NCBI GenBank assembly: GCA_964486145.1
Contig: CAZAMT010000014.1
Location: forward strand, 1-32,971
Direction of reading: 5' to 3'
Length of the DNA stretch: 32,971 bases
Source: CAZAMT01 sp964486145
GTDB lineage: Bacteria > Bacteroidota > Bacteroidia > Bacteroidales > JAAAOM01
Part shown: in pieces, positions 6,611-14,636 of the stretch
How the letters are laid out: the number at the start of each line of letters is the position of its first letter
Numbering within the stretch: the first letter of the stretch is position 1
Translations under genes and position numbers: made by a program
Notes under the pieces: model-generated
Database searches by the model: none
Seen by the model: the letters and a program-made list of their open reading frames with translations, nothing else
Told to the model about the DNA's origin: nothing

Positions 6611-8905
6611 ATGGGGAATCACAGGGTTATTTTTGGCTGGCTGATGTGTGTAATTGTTTTATCAGGATGCAATACAACAAAGTATGTTCCTGAAAATAAA
6701 TATCTTCTTGAAAAATATTCCATTGTAAAAGACAGCAGACAACTAAAAAACAACGAACTTAAAAATTACGTCAAACAAAAACCAAACAAACGAGTCTTTG
6801 GTGTTAAGTTTCATTTGTGGCTGTACAATTTATCAAATCCTCAGAAAAACAATTGGTTTCATCGTTGGCTGCGTAAAATCGGAGAAGAACCGGTCATATT
6901 CGATGAGCTTTTAACCGAAAAGACTACAGAACAGTTGCATCAATACTTGGTTAACAAAGGTTATTATAACGCCAAAGTTACTGACACAGTGAAATACAGC
7001 AATAAAAAAGTTGTAACAAATTACAACATAAATGCAAAAGATCCATATTCCATTTACGATATCCAATATTTTTTTGAAGATACAAACATCAGGAGCCTTA
7101 TTCTTTCTGACACGGTGAATACCCTTATTGAATCCGGAAAGCAGTATGATATGGATTTTCTGCAGGAAGAACGAAGAAGAATCGAAAGATTATTGCAAAG
7201 AAACGGGTATTTCAATTTTTCACGTAACATGGTTCATTTTCAGTTGGACAGCACTGTTGGCAATAAACAAGTAAAAATAAACCTGCACGTGACGGACGCA
7301 ACAATTCATAATTCGGGAAAAGAGGTAATTCCACACAAAAAATATGAGGTAGCCAAAGTCAATATTTATCCCGACTTAACCCGCGATTTACTCAATGAAA
7401 TGGATCTAAACAAAATTCCTTTAAGTGATTCATTTACCATTGATAGTATTCAATTTTTTTATGCAGGTAACCGAACCATCAAACCTTCGATAATTTTAGA
7501 GATGAACCAGGTAGAACCGAATGAAATATTTGATATACAAAACGTTGACCGTACTTATAAAAATCTGTCTGCTTTGCGTATTTTTCGGTTGATTGATATT
7601 GATTTCTCTGAACAAATAATTCAACCGGGTGATTCGCTGTATCCTTTGGATTGCAATATTAAAATGGTTCCCCTGAAAAGACAAAATTATTCAGTTGCCG
7701 GTGAATTTACCAATTCAGGTGGTGATTTTGGTATCGGTGGTAATTTGGTTTATCAGCATAAAAACCTTTTTAAGGGGGCAGAAATATTCAATTTAACGTT
7801 TAACGGAGCAACAGAATGGATTCAGGACCCTGTAACAGATGTATATAATAATTTTGCCGAGTATGGAATTGAAAGCAGGGTATTATTTCCTAAGTTTTTA
7901 CTTCCGGTAGCCACGGAAAAATTCATCAGCAGGTACAACCCAAAAACCTCCATCTCCGTTTCTTACAAATACCAGGACAGGCCGTATTACACCGGAAATT
8001 TAACAAACATCCGTTTCGGTTATAACTGGCAGGCAGGTCGGTACATTACCCATATTATTAATCCCATTGATGTAAATGCCGTAAATGCAGATCCGGATCC
8101 TGAGTTTGAAAGGCTGTACCAAAACAATCTGTATTTGTTAAATAGCTACAGATCTCACTTTGTAGCAGCAACCAATTATTCATTGGTTTATAACAATCAA
8201 AATCTCGGTAAAAAAAATCTGGATTATACATTTACCAGAATTAACCTGGAGGCTGCAGGGAATTTGTTGAATGTAGCAAACAAAATATCAGGCACTAAAA
8301 GAGGGAATGATGGTAACTATGAAGTATTTGGGTTAAAATATGCACAATATTTCAGGGCTGATGTTGATTTAAGGCATTCTACTCAAATCAACAGAACGGA
8401 CAATTTTGTTTACCGAATTTTTGCCGGTGCCGGTTTTCCTTACAATAATTCCAAAGCACTTCCTTTTGAGCGACAATACTTTGCCGGTGGTGCAAACAGC
8501 ATACGCGCCTGGAGAGTTTGGACGCTGGGCCCTGGAGCCTACCCCGGCGACACTTTAGGCTACAATACGGCAGATATCAAACTTGAATTTAATCTTGAAT
8601 ACAGGTTTAAATTATTCTGGCTTCTGGAAGGTGCTCTGTTCCTCGATGCCGGAAATATCTGGTCAATTAACAATGAAGACACTCGTGAAAATTCACTTTT
8701 TAAGATTACCGACTTTCACCGCGACATGGCAGTAGGTACTGGATTTGGAGCCAGGCTTGACTTCTCTTACTTTCTGTTTCGCATCGACCTGGGATTGAAA
8801 TTGAGGGATCCGTCACTTCAGTCATCTTATAAATGGATATTTTACAACGATGAATTCCGGAAAGACATATTTGCTGTGCAGGTTGGTATCGGCTATCCCT
8901 TTTAA
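6611..8905 (+). CDS. tamL: TamL-type BamA/TamA-family outer-membrane lipoprotein
   Basis: A 764-residue Omp85-superfamily protein. TamL is the Bacteroidota lipoprotein counterpart of TamA, a BamA relative that inserts proteins or helps lipid transport at the outer membrane. A lipoprotein signal ends at LSGC (Cys20), followed by NTTKYVPENKYLL, the typical TamL start. POTRA-like segments run from about 35 to 350 (for example LHQYLVNKGYYNAKVTD, LLQRNGYFNFS). The C-terminal half is a 16-strand-type barrel with the conserved L6 motif as GGANSIRAW (626-634, the VRGF equivalent) and a final strand AVQVGIGYPF ending in Phe. A TamB partner is expected elsewhere. AGGG directly abuts the ATG. Length fits the family. 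Confidence 0.85.
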   Translation: MGNHRVIFGWLMCVIVLSGCNTTKYVPENKYLLEKYSIVKDSRQLKNNELKNYVKQKPNKRVFGVKFHLWLYNLSNPQKNNWFHRWLRKIGEEPVIFDELLTEKTTEQLHQYLVNKGYYNAKVTDTVKYSNKKVVTNYNINAKDPYSIYDIQYFFEDTNIRSLILSDTVNTLIESGKQYDMDFLQEERRRIERLLQRNGYFNFSRNMVHFQLDSTVGNKQVKINLHVTDATIHNSGKEVIPHKKYEVAKVNIYPDLTRDLLNEMDLNKIPLSDSFTIDSIQFFYAGNRTIKPSIILEMNQVEPNEIFDIQNVDRTYKNLSALRIFRLIDIDFSEQIIQPGDSLYPLDCNIKMVPLKRQNYSVAGEFTNSGGDFGIGGNLVYQHKNLFKGAEIFNLTFNGATEWIQDPVTDVYNNFAEYGIESRVLFPKFLLPVATEKFISRYNPKTSISVSYKYQDRPYYTGNLTNIRFGYNWQAGRYITHIINPIDVNAVNADPDPEFERLYQNNLYLLNSYRSHFVAATNYSLVYNNQNLGKKNLDYTFTRINLEAAGNLLNVANKISGTKRGNDGNYEVFGLKYAQYFRADVDLRHSTQINRTDNFVYRIFAGAGFPYNNSKALPFERQYFAGGANSIRAWRVWTLGPGAYPGDTLGYNTADIKLEFNLEYRFKLFWLLEGALFLDAGNIWSINNEDTRENSLFKITDFHRDMAVGTGFGARLDFSYFLFRIDLGLKLRDPSLQSSYKWIFYNDEFRKDIFAVQVGIGYPF

Positions 8906-8959
8906 AAATATATTCAGATTAATTATCTGTTAATTATCAGGCTTTAAAAAATGTAACAA

Positions 8960-8989
8960 TTTCGCATATCATTTATTTTTTTAAATTTG
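8960..8989 (+). promoter_or_regulatory. Promoter of the fructose-bisphosphate aldolase gene
   Basis: The -7 box TAAATTTG (8982-8989) is an exact TAnnTTTG match. TTTC at 8960-8963 is an imperfect -33 box with an 18-nt spacer. The leader to the ATG at 9038 would be about 42 nt. Confidence 0.5.
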
Positions 8990-9037
8990 CCAAAAATTCA
9001 TGACCGTAATCATTGTGTAACATTTAAATAATATAGA

Positions 9038-10111
9038 ATGAAAGTATTAGAAAAAGTAAAACCAGGAGTAATAACTGGTGATGATGTTCAGGCAGTTTTT
9101 GATATTGCGCAGCAGAATGAATTTGCACTTCCTGCAGTAAATGTTGTAAGTTCAAATTCGGTAAATGCTACAATTGAAGCTGCAAAAAATGTTAACTCAC
9201 CCATAATTATTCAGTTTTCAAATGGTGGTGCTGTATTTTTTGCCGGCAAAGGCGCGCCCAATGAAAATATGAAAGCTGCAATTGCCGGAGCCGTATCTGG
9301 AGCCAAACACGTGCACAACATGTCAGAGCTTTACGGAATTCCGGTTATTCTTCATACCGACCACGCTGCCAAAAAATTACTTCCTTGGATCGATGGCCTT
9401 TTGGATGCCGGTGAAAAACATTTCGAAAGATACGGTAAACCATTGTTTAGTTCACACATGTTGGATTTATCCGAAGAACCGCTCGAAGAGAATATCGATA
9501 TTTGTAAAAAATATCTTGAACGAATGAGTAAAATAGGAATGACCCTGGAAATTGAACTTGGTGTTACCGGTGGTGAAGAAGATGGTGTTGACAATACCGA
9601 TATTGACAATTCGTTGCTTTACACTCAACCAGAAGATGTTGCGTATGCATATGAAGAATTATTAAAGGTAAGTAAAAACTTTACTGTAGCTGCATCATTT
9701 GGTAATGTTCATGGTGTTTATAAGCCTGGTAACGTGAAGCTGCAACCGGTGATTTTGAAAAACTCACAGGAATACATCAAAGAAAAATATGGTACAGATG
9801 ATAAACCAGTGTACTTTGTATTTCATGGTGGATCAGGTTCTTCAAAAGAGGAAATCAAGGAAGCACTTTCATACGGGGTAATAAAAATGAATATTGATAC
9901 AGATACCCAATGGGCATTTTGGGATGGTGTCCGCAAATACGAAGCTGACAACCATGATTATCTTCAAGCGCAATTAGGAAATCCGGAAGGGCCTGACAAA
10001 CCAAACAAAAAGAAATATGACCCACGTGTTTGGTTGCGTGAAGGAGAAAAAGCAATGATTGATAGATTAAAAATTGCTTTTGAAGACCTAAATTGCATTG
10101 ACAGAAATTAG
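9038..10111 (+). CDS. fbaA: Class II fructose-bisphosphate aldolase
   Basis: A 357-residue zinc-dependent aldolase that interconverts fructose 1,6-bisphosphate with dihydroxyacetone phosphate and glyceraldehyde 3-phosphate, in glycolysis and gluconeogenesis. It is close in length to E. coli FbaA (359), and the active site aligns almost one to one. HTDHA gives the catalytic Asp108 and zinc ligand His109; LEIELGVTGGEEDG gives Glu173 and the flexible acidic loop. FGNVHGVY gives zinc ligand His225, VFHGGSGSS gives His263, and NIDTDTQWAF is the phosphate-binding end. This is the class IIA (FbaA-like) subtype. The gene is alone between its own promoter and a strong terminator, so it should be expressed independently. 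Cytoplasmic. Confidence 0.96.
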   Translation: MKVLEKVKPGVITGDDVQAVFDIAQQNEFALPAVNVVSSNSVNATIEAAKNVNSPIIIQFSNGGAVFFAGKGAPNENMKAAIAGAVSGAKHVHNMSELYGIPVILHTDHAAKKLLPWIDGLLDAGEKHFERYGKPLFSSHMLDLSEEPLEENIDICKKYLERMSKIGMTLEIELGVTGGEEDGVDNTDIDNSLLYTQPEDVAYAYEELLKVSKNFTVAASFGNVHGVYKPGNVKLQPVILKNSQEYIKEKYGTDDKPVYFVFHGGSGSSKEEIKEALSYGVIKMNIDTDTQWAFWDGVRKYEADNHDYLQAQLGNPEGPDKPNKKKYDPRVWLREGEKAMIDRLKIAFEDLNCIDRN

Positions 10112-10135
10112 AATTGAAATTTAAACATTTAATTT

Positions 10136-10165
10136 AAAGCCTTCAGAGCAAACTGAAGGCTTTTT
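10136..10165 (+). terminator. Strong intrinsic terminator after fbaA
   Basis: An 11-bp perfect stem (AAAGCCTTCAG with CTGAAGGCTTT) has an AGCAAA loop, and the 3' arm runs into five T. It lies 24 bp after the fbaA stop codon. Confidence 0.9.
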
Positions 10166-10236
10166 AATGCCTTTGCTTTTAACCCGTGTTTTTTATTGAA
10201 CATTGAATTTAGAACAACAATAAATAACCATCAACT

Positions 10237-11622
10237 ATGGCATCCATTGATCTGGGTACAAGAGATTCGTTCGGTAGTAAATTTGGGATAGTTGCAGCTG
10301 CAGCAGGTTCAGCTATTGGTTTGGGGAATATTTGGAGATTTCCCTATGTTGCAGGAGAAAATGGTGGAGCAGCTTTTTTGCTTGTTTATATCTTGTTCAT
10401 CTTCACCATTGGGGTTCCGGTTATGTTATCCGAGTTTGTCATTGGTCGTAACACCCAGAGAAATCCGTATGGTGCCTTTTTGAAATTAAAGCCCGGGGGA
10501 AAATGGTACCTCGTTGGTGTCATGGGGATTATTGCAGCTTTCACCATATTGGCTTTTTACGGAGCTGTTGCAGGATGGACACTCGAATATCTTTATCAAT
10601 CCGTAATCAATGGTTTCAACAACAAATCACCTGAACAACTAAATACGATGTTTGAGTCGTTCAGAGCCAATACCTTAAGACCTGTGATGTGGCAAATCAT
10701 GTTTATGCTTCTCACCGGTTTGATCGTTGTGGCTGGTGTAAAAAAAGGAATTGAAAAATATACTAAAATCCTCATGCCTGTTTTATTTTTTATAATCATA
10801 ATATTATGTATCCGATCTTTGGCATTACCGGGAGCAAAAGACGGTTTGAATTTCTTGTTCAAACCGGATTTCAGTAAGCTTACCGGAGGCATCATCCTTC
10901 AGGCCCTGGGACAAGCATTTTTTTCACTAAGCATTGGTATGGGAACCCTGATCACATACGGATCATACATTAGCAAAAAAGACAACCTGGGCAATTCGGC
11001 AATCATTGTATCAATCGCTGACACATCCATCGCTATACTAGCAGGAATAGCTATTTTCCCGGCAGTTTTTGCATTTGGAATTGAGCCTGCATCCGGAACC
11101 GGATTGGTATTTATTACGTTACCAAACATATTTCAACAAATGACCGGCGGCTATTTTTTTGCCTTGCTGTTTTTTCTGCTTCTCTCAGTTGCTGCTTTAA
11201 CCTCTTCCATCTCTGTACTCGAAGTGGTAGTGGCATTTTTTGTTGAAAACCTCAACATGAAACGAAAAAATGCAACCATTTTTGCCACAGTATCAGTATC
11301 GTATTTAGGCACACTATGTGCCATGTCATGGGGAGGTTTTGCGAAATTTCAAATCAAAGATTATAACTTTTTTGGTATTCTCGAATACCTGTCTTCAAAT
11401 TTATTTCTTCCATTGGGAGGGCTCTTCATTGCCCTTTTTGTGGGATGGTTCTATGGTAAAGGAAAAACCTGGCGGGAAATTTCAAATAGAGGCAAATTAA
11501 ATGTGCAATATTTAAATATCTTGATGTTTTTGCTGAAATATGTTGCTCCCATTGCAATTTTGTTGGTATTTATCAAAGAATCAAACATTCTCACCCCTCT
11601 GCTTCAATTGTTGAACCGGTAA
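10237..11622 (+). CDS. Sodium-dependent NSS/SNF-family transporter
   Basis: A 461-residue inner-membrane symporter of the neurotransmitter:sodium symporter (LeuT) family, which usually imports amino acids or related amines with Na+. About 11 membrane segments are visible, the number usual for shorter bacterial members such as Tyt1 and MhsT. The family signature is in TM1-TM2: SAIGLGNIWRFPYVAGENGG (residues 27-46), whose unwound TM1 contains the Asn and Gly residues of the sodium sites. GALGQ-type TM6 is represented by ILQALGQAFFSLSIGMGTLITYGS. The substrate is not predictable from sequence alone. It follows the fbaA terminator by 71 bp and is probably expressed alone; I found no clear promoter. 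It may end at an imperfect hairpin at 11628-11655. Confidence 0.92.
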   Translation: MASIDLGTRDSFGSKFGIVAAAAGSAIGLGNIWRFPYVAGENGGAAFLLVYILFIFTIGVPVMLSEFVIGRNTQRNPYGAFLKLKPGGKWYLVGVMGIIAAFTILAFYGAVAGWTLEYLYQSVINGFNNKSPEQLNTMFESFRANTLRPVMWQIMFMLLTGLIVVAGVKKGIEKYTKILMPVLFFIIIILCIRSLALPGAKDGLNFLFKPDFSKLTGGIILQALGQAFFSLSIGMGTLITYGSYISKKDNLGNSAIIVSIADTSIAILAGIAIFPAVFAFGIEPASGTGLVFITLPNIFQQMTGGYFFALLFFLLLSVAALTSSISVLEVVVAFFVENLNMKRKNATIFATVSVSYLGTLCAMSWGGFAKFQIKDYNFFGILEYLSSNLFLPLGGLFIALFVGWFYGKGKTWREISNRGKLNVQYLNILMFLLKYVAPIAILLVFIKESNILTPLLQLLNR

Positions 11623-11627
11623 TTTTC

Positions 11628-11655
11628 AATGAAGTTTTAAAGAACTTTTCATTTT
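11628..11655 (+). terminator. Weak terminator candidate after the NSS transporter
   Basis: AATGAAGTT pairs with AACTT-TT-CATT, with a two-base bulge and a TTAAAG loop, and a TTTT run follows. The stem is AT-rich, so efficiency is doubtful. Confidence 0.3.
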
Positions 11656-11694
11656 AATTTGTCGTAATTATTTTCAACATCATCGACAATTGGC

Positions 11695-12618
11695 ATGAAA
11701 AGCTTTAAATTACATAAATTACTTACATTCAGTTCTAAAGAACGATCAGGGATTATCGTATTAACCTTGTTGTTGATTCTATCCATTGCCGCTTCTTATG
11801 TCGTCCCCCGGTTTGCAAACAAACAACATGATCTCAGCAGATTTTCAGATGAAATTTATGAATTTCAGATTTCGGTAAGTAAAAAAGCAGAACAACAAGA
11901 AAATAATAATTCATATTACCAAAGCAGAAATCAAAAAAACTACCAGCAGACTTATAAGCCCATGCAATTTGATCCAAACCTGGTAAATAAAAACAAGTTG
12001 ACCTCAATGGGATTCAATTCCTCGCAAATAAAAAATCTGATGAATTTTAGAAAATCGGGTGGTAAATTTTATCAAAAAGAAGATTTTCTAAAGTTGTATA
12101 CCATTGATACCATGGCATTTAATCTTTTTAAACCTTTCATAACAATACCTGAGAAAGATATAAACATTACAAACACAGCGGAAAACAGCTCTGAAAAAAG
12201 CAAAAAAAAACATATTACCATTCCTCTTGAAATAAATAGTTGCACCAAGGCAGAACTTATAACAAAACTTCAAATTCCAGATTATTTGGCAGACCGGGTC
12301 ATAAAATATCGCAATTTACTTGGCGGGTTTAACGATTACTCGCAATTTTCAGAAATTTATGGTTTTAACCCACAAAAAATTGATACAAACCGAATAAAAA
12401 TACATTTTGATCAGGACAGAATTGAAAAAATTAATTTGAATAACGGAGAATTTAAGGAAATTATCAGTCATCCGTACATTGACAAATACACTACCAATGC
12501 CATCCTGGAATACCGTAAATTCATGAAAACAATTACCTCACTTGATGAATTAAAAGAAAACAATGTACTCACTGATGATGATATTAAAAAGATAAAACCA
12601 TATGTGACACTTAAGTAG
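11695..12618 (+). CDS. Membrane-anchored protein with repeated ComEA-like helix-hairpin-helix domains
   Basis: A 307-residue protein with one N-terminal transmembrane helix (about residues 18-38, GIIVLTLLLILSIAASYVV), then a low-complexity Asn/Gln-rich linker (about 66-90). Three helix-hairpin-helix units follow. The first is around 98-152 (NKLTSMGFNSSQIKNLMNFR ... GKFYQKEDFLKLY), the second around 180-236 (LEINSCTKAELITKLQIPDY ... LGGFNDYSQFSEIYGF). The third, at 242-305, is weaker. ComEA-type HhH domains bind DNA without sequence preference in competence. In Bacteroidota such proteins are common and their role is not established, so I do not name it comEA. The HhH part should face the periplasm. 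No neighbouring competence gene is present. Confidence 0.75.
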   Translation: MKSFKLHKLLTFSSKERSGIIVLTLLLILSIAASYVVPRFANKQHDLSRFSDEIYEFQISVSKKAEQQENNNSYYQSRNQKNYQQTYKPMQFDPNLVNKNKLTSMGFNSSQIKNLMNFRKSGGKFYQKEDFLKLYTIDTMAFNLFKPFITIPEKDINITNTAENSSEKSKKKHITIPLEINSCTKAELITKLQIPDYLADRVIKYRNLLGGFNDYSQFSEIYGFNPQKIDTNRIKIHFDQDRIEKINLNNGEFKEIISHPYIDKYTTNAILEYRKFMKTITSLDELKENNVLTDDDIKKIKPYVTLK

Positions 12619-12780
12619 GCTTTGTTAAAAAAGGTTAAAATTCACTTCTCAAGTTTTAATTTTTTATAAAAAAATTGTAAATTTAAATTTGTTCCTAATG
12701 AAGTAATTGCAATTTATTGCATCAAATAACATGTACTATAAATAAACGTTTCATTTGAGTGAAATTTTAATATAAATTAT
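12619..12780. other. Non-coding gap before rpsU
   Basis: This AT-rich gap has no reading frame. It holds an exact -7-like TAAATTTG at 12684-12691 without a -33 partner, a small hairpin TGCAA-TTTA-TTGCA near 12709-12722, and an inverted repeat TTTCA-N6-TGAAA at 12749-12764. The last lies 16 bp upstream of the rpsU -33 box, a position suited to an activator or repressor site. Confidence 0.3.
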
Positions 12781-12812
12781 TTTGTATTCTAATCAAATAA
12801 TTTATAATTTTG
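12781..12812 (+). promoter_or_regulatory. Consensus Bacteroidota promoter of rpsU
   Basis: A perfect -33 TTTG (12781-12784) and a perfect -7 TAATTTTG (12805-12812) are separated by 20 nt. Transcription should start near 12819, giving a leader of about 17 nt. This rules out the longer TTG-started version of rpsU, because its start codon lies inside the promoter. Confidence 0.75.
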
Positions 12813-12835
12813 CGGTTCTTAAAAAATGTTTATTT

Positions 12836-13027
12836 ATGATTGTAGTACCATTAAAAGAAGGTGAAAATATTGAAAGGGCTTTAAAAAAGTTTAAACGTAA
12901 ATTCGAAAAAACTGGTGTAATTAAAGAGTTACGTGAGCGTCAGGCCTTTAAGAAACCTTCAGAAGCAAGAAGACAGGAAGTAATTAAGGCAAAATACATT
13001 CAACAGTTGCAACAAACTGAAGAATAA
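12836..13027 (+). CDS. rpsU: 30S ribosomal protein bS21
   Basis: A 63-residue small-subunit ribosomal protein, near the usual 58-70. MIVVPLKEGENIERALKKFK and the basic RRQEVIKAKY are typical of bS21 in this phylum. In Bacteroidota, bS21 together with bS18 and bS6 has been shown structurally to hold the 3' tail of 16S rRNA, so the anti-Shine-Dalgarno is hidden; this fits the near absence of such sites in this window. No Shine-Dalgarno sequence precedes rpsU itself. The start is ATG 12836; the frame is open to a TTG at 12782, but that would lie upstream of the transcript. xerC follows by 57 bp and hpf comes after it, with no terminator between. Confidence 0.93.
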   Translation: MIVVPLKEGENIERALKKFKRKFEKTGVIKELRERQAFKKPSEARRQEVIKAKYIQQLQQTEE

Positions 13028-13084
13028 GAAAATAAGCTTCTTTAGGAACACCATTAGATGTTATAACAACTATTCGTGTTCCGT

Positions 13085-13975
13085 ATGAATGTAATTCAAC
13101 ATTTTCTTTCATTTCTTAAAGATGAAAAACGATATTCACCGCATACATTAATTTCATATAAAAGGGATCTGGAACAGTTTCAATCCTTTTGTACGAATAA
13201 TCATAACACAAGCGACTTGACAGCAACCGATTATAAAATGATTCGGTTGTGGATGATACATCTGATTCAGGAAAAAGGCATTTCAACCCGCTCGGTCAAT
13301 CGCAAATTATCCACTTTAAAAACATTTTACAAACACCTGCAAAGGAACAAACTCTTAAAGTTAAATCCGCTGGATAAGGTTTTAACACCAAAAAGCAAGA
13401 AACCACTTCCGGTTTTCATTGAAAAGGATAAAATGGATAACCTGTTTGAACAGGAATTATTCTCCGATGATTTTGAAGGCACCAGGGATAAACTCATCCT
13501 TGATACCTTTTATCAAACGGGTATACGATTATCAGAGCTTATCAATACTAAACTTATTGACGCTGGTGTTGAAAATTGCACCATAAAAGTTTTTGGTAAA
13601 CGAAAAAAGGAAAGAATAATACCGATTTCAAAATCCTTAAGCCAGTCGCTGCATGAGTATATCCATTTGAGAGATCAACAACCGGGTGCTCATATAAATG
13701 CTTATTTGTTTATCACCAAAACCGGCAACAAATTATATGAAAAACTTGTTTACCGAATTGTAAACAAATATTTAAATCTGGTTACGACAGCAAAAAAGAA
13801 GAGTCCACACGTTATCAGACATACTTTTGCAACGCACATGTTAAATAATGGAGCTGATTTAAATTCGGTCAAGGAAATCCTCGGACATTCAAATCTAGCT
13901 GCAACCCAGATATACACCCACAATACATTCGAGAAGTTAAAGTTGATTTATAAACAAGCTCATCCCCGAGCATAA
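13085..13975 (+). CDS. xerC: Tyrosine recombinase XerC
   Basis: A 296-residue site-specific recombinase. XerC acts with XerD at dif to resolve chromosome dimers at division. The N-terminal SAM-like core-binding domain (about 1-90: FLSFLKDEKRYSPHTLISYK) is followed by the catalytic domain. All active-site residues are present: Arg148 (TGIRLSEL), Lys172 (FGKRKKER), His242 and Arg245 (HVIRHTFATH), His268 (LGHSNL) and the nucleophile Tyr277 (ATQIYTH). I start at ATG 13085; an in-frame GTG at 13076 would add three residues. The housekeeping location between rpsU and hpf and the absence of flanking repeats or cargo argue against a mobile-element integrase. XerC rather than XerD is inferred from this context. 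Confidence 0.88.
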   Translation: MNVIQHFLSFLKDEKRYSPHTLISYKRDLEQFQSFCTNNHNTSDLTATDYKMIRLWMIHLIQEKGISTRSVNRKLSTLKTFYKHLQRNKLLKLNPLDKVLTPKSKKPLPVFIEKDKMDNLFEQELFSDDFEGTRDKLILDTFYQTGIRLSELINTKLIDAGVENCTIKVFGKRKKERIIPISKSLSQSLHEYIHLRDQQPGAHINAYLFITKTGNKLYEKLVYRIVNKYLNLVTTAKKKSPHVIRHTFATHMLNNGADLNSVKEILGHSNLAATQIYTHNTFEKLKLIYKQAHPRA

Positions 13976-13979
13976 AAAT

Positions 13980-13985
13980 GGAGGT
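13980..13985 (+). promoter_or_regulatory. Strong Shine-Dalgarno sequence of hpf
   Basis: GGAGGT lies 3 nt before the hpf ATG and just after the xerC stop. It is complementary to the 16S rRNA anti-Shine-Dalgarno core. I checked the 20 nt upstream of every other protein gene in the window and found no GGAGG, so this site is an exception here. Confidence 0.75.
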
Positions 13986-13988
13986 GCT

Positions 13989-14288
13989 ATGAACATTAAA
14001 ATTAATTCCGTAAGATTTAGTGCTGATAACAAATTAGAGACTTTTGTAAATGATAAGGTTAAAAAACTGATGCAGTTTTATGATGATATTATAGGGGCTG
14101 AAGTCTTTCTGAAGCTATCAAATACCCAACAACCAGAAAACAAAATTGCTGAGATCCGACTTGAAATACCGGGCAATGATCTCTTCGTAAAAAAACAGGC
14201 AAAAACTTTCGAGCAATCCACTGATAATGCTTGTGATGCTCTACGTCGGCAAATAACCAAACACAAGCAAAAAGTAAGGGGCATTTAA
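13989..14288 (+). CDS. hpf: Ribosome hibernation-promoting factor, short form
   Basis: A 99-residue HPF/RaiA (YfiA) family protein that binds the decoding centre of the 30S subunit and inactivates or dimerises ribosomes in slow growth. The fold is visible as the first strand INSVRFSADNKLETFVNDKV, a middle AEVFLKLSN and EIRLEIPGNDLFVKKQA, and a basic C-terminal helix DALRRQITKHKQKV. It matches the short class (E. coli HPF, 95 residues) and lacks the C-terminal dimerisation domain of long HPF. It is 13 bp from the xerC stop, so probably cotranscribed with rpsU and xerC. Its start codon is preceded by GGAGGT. No terminator follows, so some transcripts may read into the tRNA-tuf unit. Confidence 0.9.
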   Translation: MNIKINSVRFSADNKLETFVNDKVKKLMQFYDDIIGAEVFLKLSNTQQPENKIAEIRLEIPGNDLFVKKQAKTFEQSTDNACDALRRQITKHKQKVRGI

Positions 14289-14324
14289 CACTGCAAAAAG
14301 CTTAAAAAAAATCCCAATATTTAT

Positions 14325-14356
14325 TTTGTGATATAAATAATTTATTCATACATTTG
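14325..14356 (+). promoter_or_regulatory. Consensus promoter of the tRNA-tuf operon
   Basis: -33 TTTG (14325-14328) and -7 TACATTTG (14349-14356) are perfect matches with the same 20-nt spacer as the rpsU promoter. The start of transcription is expected near 14363, just at the foot of the leader hairpin. This should be a very strong promoter. Confidence 0.75.
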
Positions 14357-14360
14357 CGAA

Positions 14361-14406
14361 CCGATTTTGGGAGGTTGCATTGCTAATGTAACCCTTTCAA
14401 AATCGG
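14361..14406 (+). other. Long hairpin at the 5' end of the tRNA-tuf transcript
   Basis: The outer stem CCGATTTTG (14361-14369) pairs perfectly with CAAAATCGG (14398-14406). The inner stem GGTTGCATT (14373-14381) pairs with AATGTAACC (14385-14393) with one G-U, around a GCT loop. The short joints GGA and CTTT can add wobble pairs. It begins within a few nucleotides of the predicted transcription start. A pyrimidine-rich GTTCTTTCT follows, but it is not a clean T-run. It could be a 5' stabiliser, an RNase III-type processing site or an attenuator. From 14407 to 14513 I see nothing else. Confidence 0.6.
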
Positions 14407-14513
14407 TGTTCTTTCTAAAGTGGTTTGTTTTTTAGATAATCTGATAAAATGGTATCAGGAGAAAATCTTCAAACAATCGCGTGTTGAAACATGGTTATTA
14501 ATTTAAAATATTT

Positions 14514-14587
14514 GCCGATGTAGCTCAGTTGGTCAGAGCAGCTGATTTGTAATCAGCAGGTCGTGGGTTCGAATCCCTCCATCGGCT
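14514..14587 (+). tRNA. tRNA-Thr (anticodon TGT)
   Basis: The acceptor GCCGATG pairs with CATCGGC, with discriminator T. The anticodon stem GCTGA/TCAGC encloses TTTGTAA, so the anticodon is TGT and reads ACA. The T-loop is TTCGAAT. CCA is not encoded. Confidence 0.95.
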
Positions 14588-14636
14588 CGTGAATTAATAA
14601 CAACCGGTGAGGGCAAAAACCCGAATTCGGTAACAA

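Noticed and set aside
12782..12835. TTG-started N-terminal extension of rpsU
   Set aside because: It would start inside the -33 box and contain the -7 box; bS21 begins at the ATG at 12836.
13085..13975. Tyrosine recombinase as the integrase of a mobile element
   Set aside because: It lies in a housekeeping operon, no attachment-site duplication is seen at the nearby tRNAs, and no cargo or phage genes are present.
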